Positions 42,091 through 52,296 of a stretch of DNA of 64,000 bases are shown in pieces. The DNA lies in NCBI GenBank assembly GCA_028278455.1, contig JANQEH010000166.1, forward strand, positions 31,371-95,370, in the 5' to 3' direction. The position numbers and the translations under genes were made by a program. The stretch comes from a bacterium. Lineage in GTDB: Bacteria; SM23-31. Positions within the stretch are counted from its first letter, which is position 1. Each line of letters begins with the position of its first letter. The notes under the pieces are model-generated. The model saw nothing but the letters and a program-made list of their open reading frames with translations, searched no databases and was not told the origin of the DNA.

Positions 42091-43057
42091 GCCCATTATT
42101 AATAATCCATTCTGCAACTACACCTGTTAATTCTGCAAGCAATCCTTTATTCGTCGGGTGGATATGGTCAGATTCAAACCATATCAGTTCTTTAGGATCG
42201 CCAGCTTTTTCATAAAGTTTCATCACAGATTCTCGAGGGACCTGACTGTCATTCCTTCCATTCACTATCAATACATGTCTCGGAGATATATTGTTTATGT
42301 GCTTTAGGGGTTCAAGAGGGTAAAGCAGGGATTCTGCCAGATAACCGGCTGTTCCCCGGAGAAATGCGGGAACTTCTTTCGTGTTCTCTTTAATAAGCAG
42401 CGATATGTCACCTCCGCCGTACAAAGCTGCCGATGCTTTGATTCTTTCATCCAGCGAAGCAGCGGCAATGGCAAAAAAGGATCCGAAACTTCCCCCTGTG
42501 ACGAAAATATTTTCTTTATCAACTTCTTCGAGCGTATGTAGGTAATCAATGAGTGTTAGTATGGCGGGAACAGTATTGAAACAGGCCTCCCGGATTGCCG
42601 GAACAGCTTTCAGGAACTCCAAAACAGAGAGTTTTGACATTTTCCCACTATAGGGATAATCAAATGACGCAAAAATGAATTCGGAGGCAAGTTCTACTTC
42701 TGCAACCAGATCAATTACCCCCTTACCCCGTTCAACTCCCCCGAGAAGAATCATTGCCGGAATTGGTTTTTCACTTTCAGGAATACGGATAGTGCAGTTC
42801 AGGGTGGGTAGTTTTTCACTTGCTAGGCCTAATTCGTAGGTTATGCTATTATCAGTAAAAACAGTATCTCCGGGAGCTGCGGATGTTATATTTGCACGGT
42901 TTTCCAGAAGACGTTCTGACGGATCTATGCTGCGGAGATAGAGTGAAATGATAGAACAGATTATTATTACAAAACCGGTCAAAGAGATTGCAGTTACTAT
43001 TGTTTTTTTTAGATTTCTCAAATTCAATTCTCTGGTACTGGCTGTTATTGAATACAA
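42077..43057 (-). CDS. Alpha/beta hydrolase (acyl-peptide hydrolase/dienelactone hydrolase-like)
   Basis: TGGSFGSFFAIAAASLDERIKASAALYGG nucleophile elbow; NGRNDSQVPRESV and FESDHIHP. Confidence 0.8.
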   Translation of the reverse strand: MYSITASTRELNLRNLKKTIVTAISLTGFVIIICSIISLYLRSIDPSERLLENRANITSAAPGDTVFTDNSITYELGLASEKLPTLNCTIRIPESEKPIPAMILLGGVERGKGVIDLVAEVELASEFIFASFDYPYSGKMSKLSVLEFLKAVPAIREACFNTVPAILTLIDYLHTLEEVDKENIFVTGGSFGSFFAIAAASLDERIKASAALYGGGDISLLIKENTKEVPAFLRGTAGYLAESLLYPLEPLKHINNISPRHVLIVNGRNDSQVPRESVMKLYEKAGDPKELIWFESDHIHPTNKGLLAELTGVVAEWIINNGLIER

Positions 43058-44001
43058 TATGTCTGCTTATACCAGTTAATGAAATTCTCTATACCTGTTC
43101 TCAGGTCTGTTGAAGGATCAAAACCGATAAGTCTACGGGATTTACTGATTTCAGCGTAGGTCTTCCACATATCTCCCTTCTTGAAATCTACATAATTCCT
43201 GTTTATCCTTGATCCCAATAATTCCTCGATCAGGTCAAGTAGACCGTTAAGGCTTATGGTAGATGAATTTCCAAGGTTCAGAACTGAGAAATCCAGTTCC
43301 GACAACATGGCCTTGATTGTACCGTCTACGATATCATCGACGTAAGTATAATCCCTTTCGGAGTTGCCGTCACCGAATATATCAATCTGCTCTTTGTCAA
43401 TTGCACTCTTTACGAATTTATAGATACCCATATCCGGCCTCTGCCTTGGGCCGTATACTGTGAAATACCTGAGACAGACTATCTTTGTGCCGAAGTTTTC
43501 ATGGTAATTCTTGCAGAGGAGTTCACCGGTAAGCTTGCTTACACCGTAAAGCGAGATCGGCGAACATTTTTCTTCTTCGCTGTAAGGGAGTTTATTAGAA
43601 CTTCCATAAATAGATGAACTCGATGCAAAAACGAACTTTTTTACAGGGATGTATCTTAATTTCTCCAGGAGGCTTGTAGTTCCGTTAATATTGACATCGT
43701 TATAGTCGAATGGATGCAGAAATGAGTTTCTGACTCCTGCCTTGGCCGCAAGATGGATCATGTAATCAATTTCGTATTCATCAAAGATATAATTCAGGGT
43801 TTCCTGAATCCTTATATCACCGTACACAAGCTTGTAATTATCCTCATGCAGGATAGCCCTGATGTTTGATTTTTTTATTTCCTGGGAGTAATATGGATCG
43901 AAGTTGTCAAAACAGATCACCCTGTAACCCATTTTCAGCAGTTGTTCGGATAAATGAGAACCTATAAAACCGGCGCCGCCGGTGATCAATACTGTTTCCA
44001 T
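43045..44001 (-). CDS. NAD-dependent sugar-nucleotide epimerase (UDP-glucuronate 4-epimerase/GalE-like)
   Basis: TGGAGFIGSHL, YGVSKLTGE YxxxK, RYFTVYGPRQRPDMGIYKF. Confidence 0.9.
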   Translation of the reverse strand: METVLITGGAGFIGSHLSEQLLKMGYRVICFDNFDPYYSQEIKKSNIRAILHEDNYKLVYGDIRIQETLNYIFDEYEIDYMIHLAAKAGVRNSFLHPFDYNDVNINGTTSLLEKLRYIPVKKFVFASSSSIYGSSNKLPYSEEEKCSPISLYGVSKLTGELLCKNYHENFGTKIVCLRYFTVYGPRQRPDMGIYKFVKSAIDKEQIDIFGDGNSERDYTYVDDIVDGTIKAMLSELDFSVLNLGNSSTISLNGLLDLIEELLGSRINRNYVDFKKGDMWKTYAEISKSRRLIGFDPSTDLRTGIENFINWYKQTYCIQ

Positions 44002-44269
44002 AGTCAGATCGAATTTTAGTTTTGTTTAAAAATCAGTTTTTGAGATAAGGTTCAAATTTAGAGAATTGTTGCACAGAATGCAATAAAAAACAGTAGATCG
44101 GTCAAATTGGTGATTGGTATTTTCGGTTTAGCTTGAAATATTGGCTGCCGGTTAATATATTATTTTAATGCGAGTAATGACTGGGGAATATCATGTTAAT
44201 CTTCATCAAGGTTGATATTTACACTTTTATTTCTCACTTCTCATTTTACATCAATAGTTTTTTGTCAGG

Positions 44270-45645
44270 ATAAGGGAAAAGATACATATATATATCCTGC
44301 TGATGAGCTGGTCGTCCAGAAACTTGAAAAATGGCAGGACTTGAAATTCGGTTTCATGATGCATTGGGGATTGTATTCACAACTTTGAATAGTAGAGTCA
44401 TGGCCATTATGCTCAGAAGACCAGTCTTTTCAGGATCGGGGTGGAATACCATAAAATGAGTTCAAGGAGATGTATTTCGGTCAGATTAAGGAGTTCGATC
44501 CTCGCAGCTTCGATCCGTCGAAATGGGCTAAGGAGGCGAAAAAGGCAGGAATGAAGTACCTGGTATTCACTACAAAACATCATGATGGTTTCTGCATGTT
44601 CGATACGGAGTATACGGATTTCAAAATTACAGGTTCAGACAGCCCGTTCAGTGATCACCCAAAAGCCAATATTGCTTACGAAATATTCAATGAATTCAGA
44701 AATGAGGATTTCATGATCGGTGCATATTTTTCTAAACCCGACTGGCACCACCCCGATTACTGATCGCCGTTATGGGCCACAACGAACCGCAATAATAATT
44801 ATGACATCAGAAAACACCCTGATAAGTGGCAGAGATTCAAGGATTTTACATATAGCCAGATTGAAGAACTGATGAGAGATTATGGAAGTGTAGATATCCT
44901 CTGGCTGGATGGGGGATGGATTCGACCTGATTCGACAATAAATGATGAGGTCAGGTCGTGGGGATATGATATTTCGAAATGGGAGCAGGATATAGAAATG
45001 CCCGGGATTGCCAGAATGGCGAGGAGATATCAGCCGGGCCTTTTGATCGTGGACAGGTCAGTTCACTGGCCATATGAAAATTACCGAACTCCTGAGCAGA
45101 GTATTCCATCTGAATAAATTCCTTATCCCTGGGAAGCTTGCGTTACTATGACGCAGAGTTGGGGATATGTAAAAGATCCTGTCTATAAAAGCTCTGAACA
45201 GCTGATTCATATCCTGATTGAAGTGGTCTCAAGGGGAGGAAATCTTTTGTTGAACGTAGGATCAACTCCGGAGGGAACGCTTGAAGAAGAAGCCCTGAAA
45301 AGAATGGAGGAGATTGGTGAATGGTTAAAAGTGAACGGAGAAGCCATATACGAAACCAGAAGTTACAAGACTTTTAGGGACGGAAATAAAATCAGATATA
45401 CCCTGAAAAAAGACAGCAGTTATGTATATGCTGTAACTTTTGATCTACCTGATGAAGAATTGATACTGAATAACGTTATACCGAAATCCGAAAGCGATAT
45501 GTTTTTGATTGGTTATAATAAACCGCTTGATTGGATTAGGAAGAATGACCGTATGATTATCCGAATCCCTGATGAAGTAAAAATCATGATCGGGGCTGGA
45601 TTGAGTCATGCATTAGTATTCAAGATCAAACCTTCAAAGCAATGA
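44270..45645 (+). pseudogene. Alpha-L-fucosidase (GH29) interrupted by four in-frame stops
   Basis: Same-frame homology: LKFGFMMHWGLYSQL*IVESWPLCSEDQ...FKEMYFGQIKEFDP...FTTKHHDGFCMF...KPDWHHPDY*...DILWLDGGW...*IPYPWEACVTMTQSWGYVKD; stops TGA 44386, TAA 44452, TGA 44761, TAA 45115. Confidence 0.9.
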
Positions 45646-45763
45646 AACTAAGCCTTCATTATAGAGCACCATCCAATTCGACAATTTCATCGAATTTTCG
45701 ACGAAAATGTTAATGTGTAAATTATTTTAAGCTCTGCCAAACAAGATTTCCCCATATTTATGT

Positions 45764-45781
45764 AGTTGATATTAATCAACT
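45764..45781. promoter_or_regulatory. Palindrome just upstream of candidate sigma-54 promoter
   Basis: AGTTGAT-ATTA-ATCAACT. Confidence 0.35.
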
Positions 45782-45801
45782 TAAATCCAGAAGCCTTTTA
45801 A

Positions 45802-45817
45802 TGGCATATCGTTTGCT
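45802..45817 (+). promoter_or_regulatory. Candidate sigma-54 -24/-12 promoter
   Basis: TGGCATATCGTTTGCT (TGGCAT-N5-TTGCT), 76 nt upstream of the 45893 ATG. Confidence 0.65.
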
Positions 45818-45892
45818 TTTCCTAATTACGAAAACGATTTAATGTTCTATAAAACAAATTACCATTAATAATAAGTGTTATGAGGTGAGAAA

Positions 45893-46609
45893 ATGAAAAA
45901 ACTGATTATCAACTTCGTTTTATTAATCGTATTCTCTTTATTAGTAGCTGTCGATCCAGGCAGTGAAGCTGCAGCACAGGTCGGAACATCAACTGCGGAT
46001 ATCCAGAAGCAGCTGAAAAAGGCTAATGTAGAGATCCCGTTTGTAGACAGGGATGGTGACGGGGTCAATGATCTTCTGCAAAATGGATGGGGATTACGCT
46101 TTCTGAAAAGATATAATAACCGGAACGAAGCCTGGAATCAAATTATCGAACAGGGAGAAGACGGAACTATTCTTGTGGATACCGATGGAGACGGTACTGC
46201 CGATACACCTTTGAGAGAACTCCGACAAAAAAGAATGGGTGAGTTAATCGATACTGATGGAGACGGCGTAGCGGATACTGCCTTCGGGCAGTATATGAGA
46301 GGTCTGATGAACGAATTGGTAGATACTGACGGTGATGGTATTGCTGATACTTCGCTGAGAGATTACATGAAGAAGCAGTTTCAGCTTCTCGATGAGGATG
46401 GTGATGGTATCCCGGATAATATAACCCGAGAGCAGTTACAGGAAGATATGCAGGAAATGAGAGCCTGGAGACAGCAGATCAAAGAAAACCTTGAGAATGG
46501 GCTTCCGGCCTTTACAGATGAGAACGGTGACGGAATTCCTGACGATCTCCCAAGTGGATTCGGTTGGTTAGGCAGGCACAAAAAAAGTAAAGGTATCGGG
46601 GGAGAATAA
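45893..46609 (+). CDS. Secreted EF-hand/thrombospondin-3-like repeat protein
   Basis: Signal peptide and about six D-x-D-G-D-G repeats (DRDGDGVND, DTDGDGTADT, DTDGDGVADT, DTDGDGIADT, DEDGDGIPDN, DENGDGIPDD). Confidence 0.75.
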   Translation: MKKLIINFVLLIVFSLLVAVDPGSEAAAQVGTSTADIQKQLKKANVEIPFVDRDGDGVNDLLQNGWGLRFLKRYNNRNEAWNQIIEQGEDGTILVDTDGDGTADTPLRELRQKRMGELIDTDGDGVADTAFGQYMRGLMNELVDTDGDGIADTSLRDYMKKQFQLLDEDGDGIPDNITREQLQEDMQEMRAWRQQIKENLENGLPAFTDENGDGIPDDLPSGFGWLGRHKKSKGIGGE

Positions 46610-46649
46610 TTAAAAGTCTCATACCAGAAATATTGCATGCGATATAGAT

Positions 46650-46678
46650 GAGGGTCTGCCCTGGCTAGGCAGGCCTTC
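46650..46678 (+). terminator. Hairpin downstream of EF-hand-like gene
   Basis: GAGGGTCTGCC-CTGGCTA-GGCAGGCCTTC, 11-bp stem with G-T wobbles; no strong U-tract. Confidence 0.5.
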
Positions 46679-46774
46679 ATATTAATTCAAATATTATATG
46701 AATAGAATTCGCCCGGAGTGCTCGATTATAACATCTTTTAGTAAGGATTTAAATATTTCATTACCGGAGGAATA

Positions 46775-49243
46775 ATGCACAGTTTGAAGTTAAGATTATT
46801 AGTGTTCTCTGTTATCATCCCTGCATTCTCTTTTCTAATGGTAAAAGCTGTTACAGCGCAAACAGTTAATAATGAGAGAAGAAGTGTTTCAGGATATGTA
46901 AAAGACCTTGATACAGGCGAAAGTCTGCCGGGTGCAAATGTTGTTCTAAAGGGCACAAGGCTGGGAGCAGCAACAAATATAGATGGATATTTTGTTATAC
47001 TCAATGTACCTGCGGAGGTATGTACTCTCCAAGTCAGTTATATCGGGTATAGGCCCAGAGAAATACCTGTAGATAATACAGTTCCGGAGGTGAAAATATT
47101 AAATATAGAAATCAAGCCAACGGCATTTATATCTGAAGAAGTTGTTGTCACAGCAGAAGCGAGGGTGATCGATGTAGTCAGGGAGAAGGTAAGCCAGGTT
47201 AAAATATCTCCAAACCAGCTTAAGACTCTGCCTAATTTCGGAGAAGTGGATGTATTCAGGTCACTTCAGCTGCTCCCTGGAATAAGTGCAGCGGATGACG
47301 GTTCCTCCGGTCTTTATGTAAGGGGGGGCACACCGGACCAGAACCTGATCTTATTTGACGGGATGAAGATCTACCATGTGGATCATTTCTTCGGATTTTT
47401 CAGTGCATTCAATGCGGATGCAGTGAAGGATATTAAAATGTTCAAAGGTGGATTTCCTGCTGAGTATGGAGGAAGAATATCGAGTGTTGTTGATATTACA
47501 GGGAAAACAGGAAATGTTAACAATAAGAGTCTTGCAGTTGGAGCAAATCTTTTGAGTGCAAATGCGGTGTTTGAAATGCCTGTTACAGATAAAATGAATT
47601 TTCTTATCTCAACCAGAAGGTCATATACGGATTTTATAAAAAGTTCACTTTATAATAATATTTACGGATTTATGACTGGTGATGAAGATACAAATACAAA
47701 TACCGGTAATTTTCAAATGAGACAGGGAAGAGGAGGAGCTAATTTTATGCAGGGGACCGAAAATCCGGATTTTTATTTTTTTGATATGAACAGTAAGTTG
47801 ACCTGGACACCGACTGAGAAAGATATAATGGCAGTAAGTTTTTATATGGGAAAAGATAATCTCGATCAGTCACAGGACTTCGGCGGTATAAGATTCAGAT
47901 TCTCCGATGAGGAAAGCGAGGGGAGTATGACCATGAATAATATAACTGAATGGGGGAATCTTGGAATAAGCGGGAAGTGGTCACGCCAGTGGAATGAAAG
48001 GATTTATTCAAATTTTCTTGCAGCCACCTCAAAATATTTCAGCAATTATGACAGGAACCGTCAGACAAATAGCGATCTTGCGCCAAATGACAGCACGCGT
48101 GTAGCACGCGGACTTGTTGGCGCCACAGAGGAAGATAACGAAGTCGGTGATTTGACTATCCGTTTCGACAATGAGATACAGGTTACAAACTCACATAAAA
48201 TCAAGATCGGAGGAGAATTCGGAAAATTCAATACGGAATATACATCTACATATAATGATACACTTGAGATGTTTTCAAGAAAGACCGATGCTATCCAGAG
48301 AGCAATATACATCCAGGATAAATGGGATATTTTCCACAGAATGGAATTGACTGTCGGGATCAGGTCTAATAATTACAATAAAACGGATAAAGACTATTTC
48401 GAACCGCGAGCATCATTTGTCTTAAAATTAACTGATCAAATCAATGTTAAAGGAGCTTGGGGAGAGTATAATCAGTTCGTCAGCAGGATAGCCAATGAGA
48501 ATGTACTGGAGGGCAGCAGAGATTTCTGGCTGCTTGCAGATGATGAACTGCTGCCGATGTATGCCGAACATCAGGTGCTCGGATTGAGCTATGAGAATAG
48601 AGATTATCTGCTTGATGTGGAGGCTTATAACAAGGATATTGAGAATATTGTGGAGTACACGAGACGAATAAGGAGGCAGGGTACTGAGGCGAATAATCCC
48701 TTGTTCCTTGGAACCGGTTCCTCAAAAGGAATAGAATTTTTTCTCCAGAAAAAGCGAGGGAAATTGACAGGTTGGGCTGGATATACACTTGGTGAAGTAG
48801 AATATATTTTCCCGGAACTCAATAACGGAGATCCCTTTCCAGCAGATCATGACAGGAGGCATGAATTCAAAATGGTAGGAAGTTACTCATGGAACCGGTG
48901 GAAATTTGCAGGTACATGGGTTTATGCCAGCGGGAGAGCATATACATCTCCTGAAAGCCAGTATTATCTCACTATGCTCGATGACAATTCGATCAGTTAT
49001 ATTCACGTCAGCGATAAAAATTCCAACAGGCTTACACCATATCACAGGCTCGACATCAGCGCATCGAGAAGATTCGAAACCGATAAGATTGCTTTTGATA
49101 TTGGCCTTTCCGTTTTCAATGCTTACAATCACAAAAATGTTTATTACAAGAAGTATGAGCTTGATACCACACCTATTGTAATTACAGATGTACTGATGCT
49201 CGGATTTACCCCTACGATGTCTGTAAAACTCTATATAAAATGA
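46775..49243 (+). CDS. TonB-dependent receptor with CarboxypepD_reg-like N-terminal domain
   Basis: VSGYVKDLDTGESLPGANVVLKGTRLGAATNIDGYF, plug GLYVRGGTPDQNLILFDGMKIY, barrel C-terminus. Confidence 0.93.
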   Translation: MHSLKLRLLVFSVIIPAFSFLMVKAVTAQTVNNERRSVSGYVKDLDTGESLPGANVVLKGTRLGAATNIDGYFVILNVPAEVCTLQVSYIGYRPREIPVDNTVPEVKILNIEIKPTAFISEEVVVTAEARVIDVVREKVSQVKISPNQLKTLPNFGEVDVFRSLQLLPGISAADDGSSGLYVRGGTPDQNLILFDGMKIYHVDHFFGFFSAFNADAVKDIKMFKGGFPAEYGGRISSVVDITGKTGNVNNKSLAVGANLLSANAVFEMPVTDKMNFLISTRRSYTDFIKSSLYNNIYGFMTGDEDTNTNTGNFQMRQGRGGANFMQGTENPDFYFFDMNSKLTWTPTEKDIMAVSFYMGKDNLDQSQDFGGIRFRFSDEESEGSMTMNNITEWGNLGISGKWSRQWNERIYSNFLAATSKYFSNYDRNRQTNSDLAPNDSTRVARGLVGATEEDNEVGDLTIRFDNEIQVTNSHKIKIGGEFGKFNTEYTSTYNDTLEMFSRKTDAIQRAIYIQDKWDIFHRMELTVGIRSNNYNKTDKDYFEPRASFVLKLTDQINVKGAWGEYNQFVSRIANENVLEGSRDFWLLADDELLPMYAEHQVLGLSYENRDYLLDVEAYNKDIENIVEYTRRIRRQGTEANNPLFLGTGSSKGIEFFLQKKRGKLTGWAGYTLGEVEYIFPELNNGDPFPADHDRRHEFKMVGSYSWNRWKFAGTWVYASGRAYTSPESQYYLTMLDDNSISYIHVSDKNSNRLTPYHRLDISASRRFETDKIAFDIGLSVFNAYNHKNVYYKKYELDTTPIVITDVLMLGFTPTMSVKLYIK

Positions 49244-49251
49244 GGTATTAA

Positions 49252-50073
49252 ATGACTAAGATATTATTTTCATTATTCCTGACAGCGACTTATTTATTTT
49301 TTAATTGTACTTCAGAATCTTCTGTAGAACCAAATACAGATGAAATCGTAATTCAGGCATATATATATGCGGGTGAATCTGTAACGGATGTACGGATTAC
49401 ATCTACGCTGCCACTAGGGACAGATGAGCTGTCCGCTCCTCCTATAAATGATGCAGAAGTTACGTTGATAAAGGATGGGATCCGGTATACACTTCAATCA
49501 AGTCCCGGAGACAGCGGGTATTATCATTATGAAGGAAGTGACCTTTCTCTAAATGAGGGGGATGCGGTCAGAATAGAAGTAAATTATAGCGATAAATTAG
49601 CATACGGAGAGACTGTCATCCCCCCACCTCCTGAAGGTATTCATGCATCAAGCGATGAAATCATATATCCAACCGAGCTTACCTGGGAATGGAGATATTC
49701 TGAGGAGTTCGAGAAAAGTCAAATGATGCTTTATTGGGATGGAGATGGCGAATCCCTGTATTTTGCGGTGATCGAGACAGTCGATCCCAATCCCCAACCT
49801 GTTGATACGACGATATTTCCCTTCAGGGGAATTTTCAGGATAAGAACGAGGCCATCAACTGCTGACAGCCTCAGGCTAAATTTCATGCAGTTTGAATATC
49901 TTGGCAGGCACCGGGCAAAAATATATATGGTTAACCAGGAATATGCGGATCTTTACCAAACGCAGTCTCAGGATTCGAGAGACCTGAATGAACCGTTAAC
50001 AAATATTGTTAACGGGCTTGGTGTTTTCAGCGCTTTTAACAGTGATAGTGTGTTTTTCGAGGTAAAATATTAA
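49252..50073 (+). CDS. DUF4249-like lipoprotein
   Basis: Lipobox-like YLFFNCTSE, INDAEVTLIKDG...GDSGYYHY...YGETVIPPPPEGI; directly follows TonB receptor. Confidence 0.7.
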   Translation: MTKILFSLFLTATYLFFNCTSESSVEPNTDEIVIQAYIYAGESVTDVRITSTLPLGTDELSAPPINDAEVTLIKDGIRYTLQSSPGDSGYYHYEGSDLSLNEGDAVRIEVNYSDKLAYGETVIPPPPEGIHASSDEIIYPTELTWEWRYSEEFEKSQMMLYWDGDGESLYFAVIETVDPNPQPVDTTIFPFRGIFRIRTRPSTADSLRLNFMQFEYLGRHRAKIYMVNQEYADLYQTQSQDSRDLNEPLTNIVNGLGVFSAFNSDSVFFEVKY

Positions 50074-50077
50074 ATAA

Positions 50078-50953
50078 TTGCATAAGCATGAAAAAATTGA
50101 ACGGAGTAATAAAATGGTAAGAAAAATTACATTATTTATGATCGTTTCCGTATTCATCCTGTTGCCGGGATGTGGAAATAAAACTATTGACAGCCAGTGG
50201 ACAGATCAGAAGATATCTGTAGACGGCATTGCAGCGGACTGGCAGAATTTTAAACTGCAGAATTACGACAAGCAGGACATGTTCCTCGGTATAACAAATG
50301 ATAAAGACAACCTTTATTTGCTGATCAGTTTCAAAGGGCTGGCATTATCGAGAAGATTTTCAATGTCCGGGCTTACCGTCTGGCTTGATGACGAAAACAA
50401 GAAGAAAAAAGTATTAGGTGTCAGGCTTGTTCCGGAAATGGATCCGAGGCAGAGGTTGGGTGAGAATATACCTGCCCAAATGCCCGAGGAAATGAGACTT
50501 GAGCTTGAAGAACGCCAGAAAAACCTTATTAGAGGACTTACTGTAACTACGAATGGAGGAGTGTTTTATAAGCTTGATGATGCAGAGAATATTCCCCGGG
50601 GATCATATTCCAATGAGAATGACGCCATAACCACCGAGCTTGCAATCCCATTAGAGGAAAGTAGTATTACACCATTTGCTATAGGATCAAATCCTGGATC
50701 GAAGATGAAAATCGGTTTTGAAATCGGCGGTTCTCAGGCACTGATGAAGAATAGATCCAGCATGACAGGCAGCATGGGAGCCCGTGGAGGCATGTCTGGT
50801 GGAATGGGTGGACGTGGCGGCAGAGGCGGCAGAGGTGGAATGAGTGGTGGCAGAGGAGGTATGACCGGTGGAATGAGAAATACTTCACAGTCTGCGCAGT
50901 TTCAGGATATCTGGCTCAGCGCAAACCTGGCAGTTGATAGTGAAAAGAAATAG
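50078..50953 (+). CDS. Lipoprotein with DOMON/CBM9-like domain and C-terminal RGG/Met-Gly-rich segment (start may be 50114)
   Basis: Lipobox LLPGCGN, ISVDGIAADWQNF...LYLLISFKGLALS...GLTVWLDDE, then GARGGMSGGMGGRGGRGGRGGMSGGRGGMTGGM. Confidence 0.55.
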   Translation: MHKHEKIERSNKMVRKITLFMIVSVFILLPGCGNKTIDSQWTDQKISVDGIAADWQNFKLQNYDKQDMFLGITNDKDNLYLLISFKGLALSRRFSMSGLTVWLDDENKKKKVLGVRLVPEMDPRQRLGENIPAQMPEEMRLELEERQKNLIRGLTVTTNGGVFYKLDDAENIPRGSYSNENDAITTELAIPLEESSITPFAIGSNPGSKMKIGFEIGGSQALMKNRSSMTGSMGARGGMSGGMGGRGGRGGRGGMSGGRGGMTGGMRNTSQSAQFQDIWLSANLAVDSEKK

Positions 50954-51005
50954 GTGTATTTAATTGAAACTACCCAATGAAATTTATAGATGATACGGAA
51001 TTATT

Positions 51006-52133
51006 ATGCGTGAACTTCAACTTACAGGATTAATACTGGCAGCTGCAGGTACGGCTATGCTCTATTCGGGAAAACAGAGTTTCAAGACTAATGCTTATTT
51101 GAAAATACTCCTGCCATTAATAACTGTTCACTTATTGGTGATCGTTTATTGCGGCCTGCTGGATCTTTCCAGTATACTGGTTTGCAGGATATCTTCAATA
51201 TTTATTCTCCTTTACGGACCTTTGATTTTATTTTACGAGAGAAGTCTCATTGATAGCAATTTCAGTTTACAAAAAGTGCAGTATCTGCATTTTATCCCCT
51301 TTGTATTTGTCCTTACAGTATATACCGTATTCTGGTTAAGACAAGTAAATACGCCTTTTGATAATTCAATTATACAAACGGATTATGTGTTTATTCTTTC
51401 TATGCAGTTATTGATACCTTCGTTATTTGCGTTAGCGTATTTATTGTATATTTTCATCCGTTACAATCATCACAGCCTATTGGGAATTACCGGAAATGAA
51501 TGCATTGATCTATCAGAATTTTTTCTGCTCAGGAATATGTTAAAGATCTTTACGCCGGCATACATTATAACTTTTATCATCGGCGGTATAGAATTGCATT
51601 ATGAGAAGAATTCTGTTTATTCAGATCTGCCGGTATTATCGTCTTTTATACTTTTTTTCTCATTGTTCATTTATTCCGGACGGAGATCTTTCAAAGACAT
51701 CAGTAAGATTCCGGTTGAACCGGCTTCTTCAGCAGTGAATAACAATGAACCTGAATACAAAAAATCCGGATTGAACGAGCAGGAATCGGGCAGTGTTCTG
51801 GAAGAGCTCGTCAGTTATATGGAAACCGAGAAACCCTATCTTGATGAAGATTTTACTATTCACGATCTATCAAAAGAGCTTGGTATCCCTAGACACTATA
51901 TCACACAGGTTATAAACAAGAAACTTAAGAAGAATTTCTATACATTCGTGAATGAATACAGGGTAAAGGAATTCAAAATCAAACTTACTGAACCGGGTAA
52001 TAATCATTTCAAACTGATGACAATTGCTTACGAGTCAGGCTTCAAGTCTAAATCAGGATTCTATTCTGCATTCAAAAAGATTGAGAACATGACACCATCT
52101 GAGTTCAAAGAAGCTGTATTAAATGGAAATTAA
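51006..52133 (+). CDS. AraC-type regulator with N-terminal multi-TM sensor region
   Basis: Seven or so TM helices then C-terminal HTH (FTIHDLSKELGIPRHYITQVINKKLKKNFYTFVNEYRVKEFK...YESGFKSKSGFYSAFKKIENMTPSEFK). Confidence 0.88.
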   Translation: MRELQLTGLILAAAGTAMLYSGKQSFKTNAYLKILLPLITVHLLVIVYCGLLDLSSILVCRISSIFILLYGPLILFYERSLIDSNFSLQKVQYLHFIPFVFVLTVYTVFWLRQVNTPFDNSIIQTDYVFILSMQLLIPSLFALAYLLYIFIRYNHHSLLGITGNECIDLSEFFLLRNMLKIFTPAYIITFIIGGIELHYEKNSVYSDLPVLSSFILFFSLFIYSGRRSFKDISKIPVEPASSAVNNNEPEYKKSGLNEQESGSVLEELVSYMETEKPYLDEDFTIHDLSKELGIPRHYITQVINKKLKKNFYTFVNEYRVKEFKIKLTEPGNNHFKLMTIAYESGFKSKSGFYSAFKKIENMTPSEFKEAVLNGN

Positions 52134-52159
52134 TAGAAATTCTATGTTTTTAAGGTACT

Positions 52160-52182
52160 GTCCTCGCGGTCAGGACTTTTTT
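52160..52182 (+). terminator. Short terminator-like hairpin after the AraC-type gene
   Basis: GTCCT-CGCGGTC-AGGAC followed by TTTTTT. Confidence 0.45.
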
Positions 52183-52296
52183 GGGACTTTCAAGGTCGAT
52201 AAATAGTTACAGAAATCAATTAGCTTGATGAAGAAGCGAAAGCAGACTTCAGAGAGTTAATTTCGGAAACCGAGACGACTTTTGAAAGGAGTAGAA

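Noticed and set aside
44386-45117. Genetic-code change or stop-codon recoding explaining fucosidase in-frame stops
   Set aside because: Both TAA and TGA occur inside the gene, and both serve as normal terminators of intact genes in this window.
52180-52296. Possible sigma-28 promoter (GGTCGATAA) upstream of 52297/fliD
   Set aside because: The -10-like GTCGATAA has no acceptable TAAA-type -35 at the right distance.
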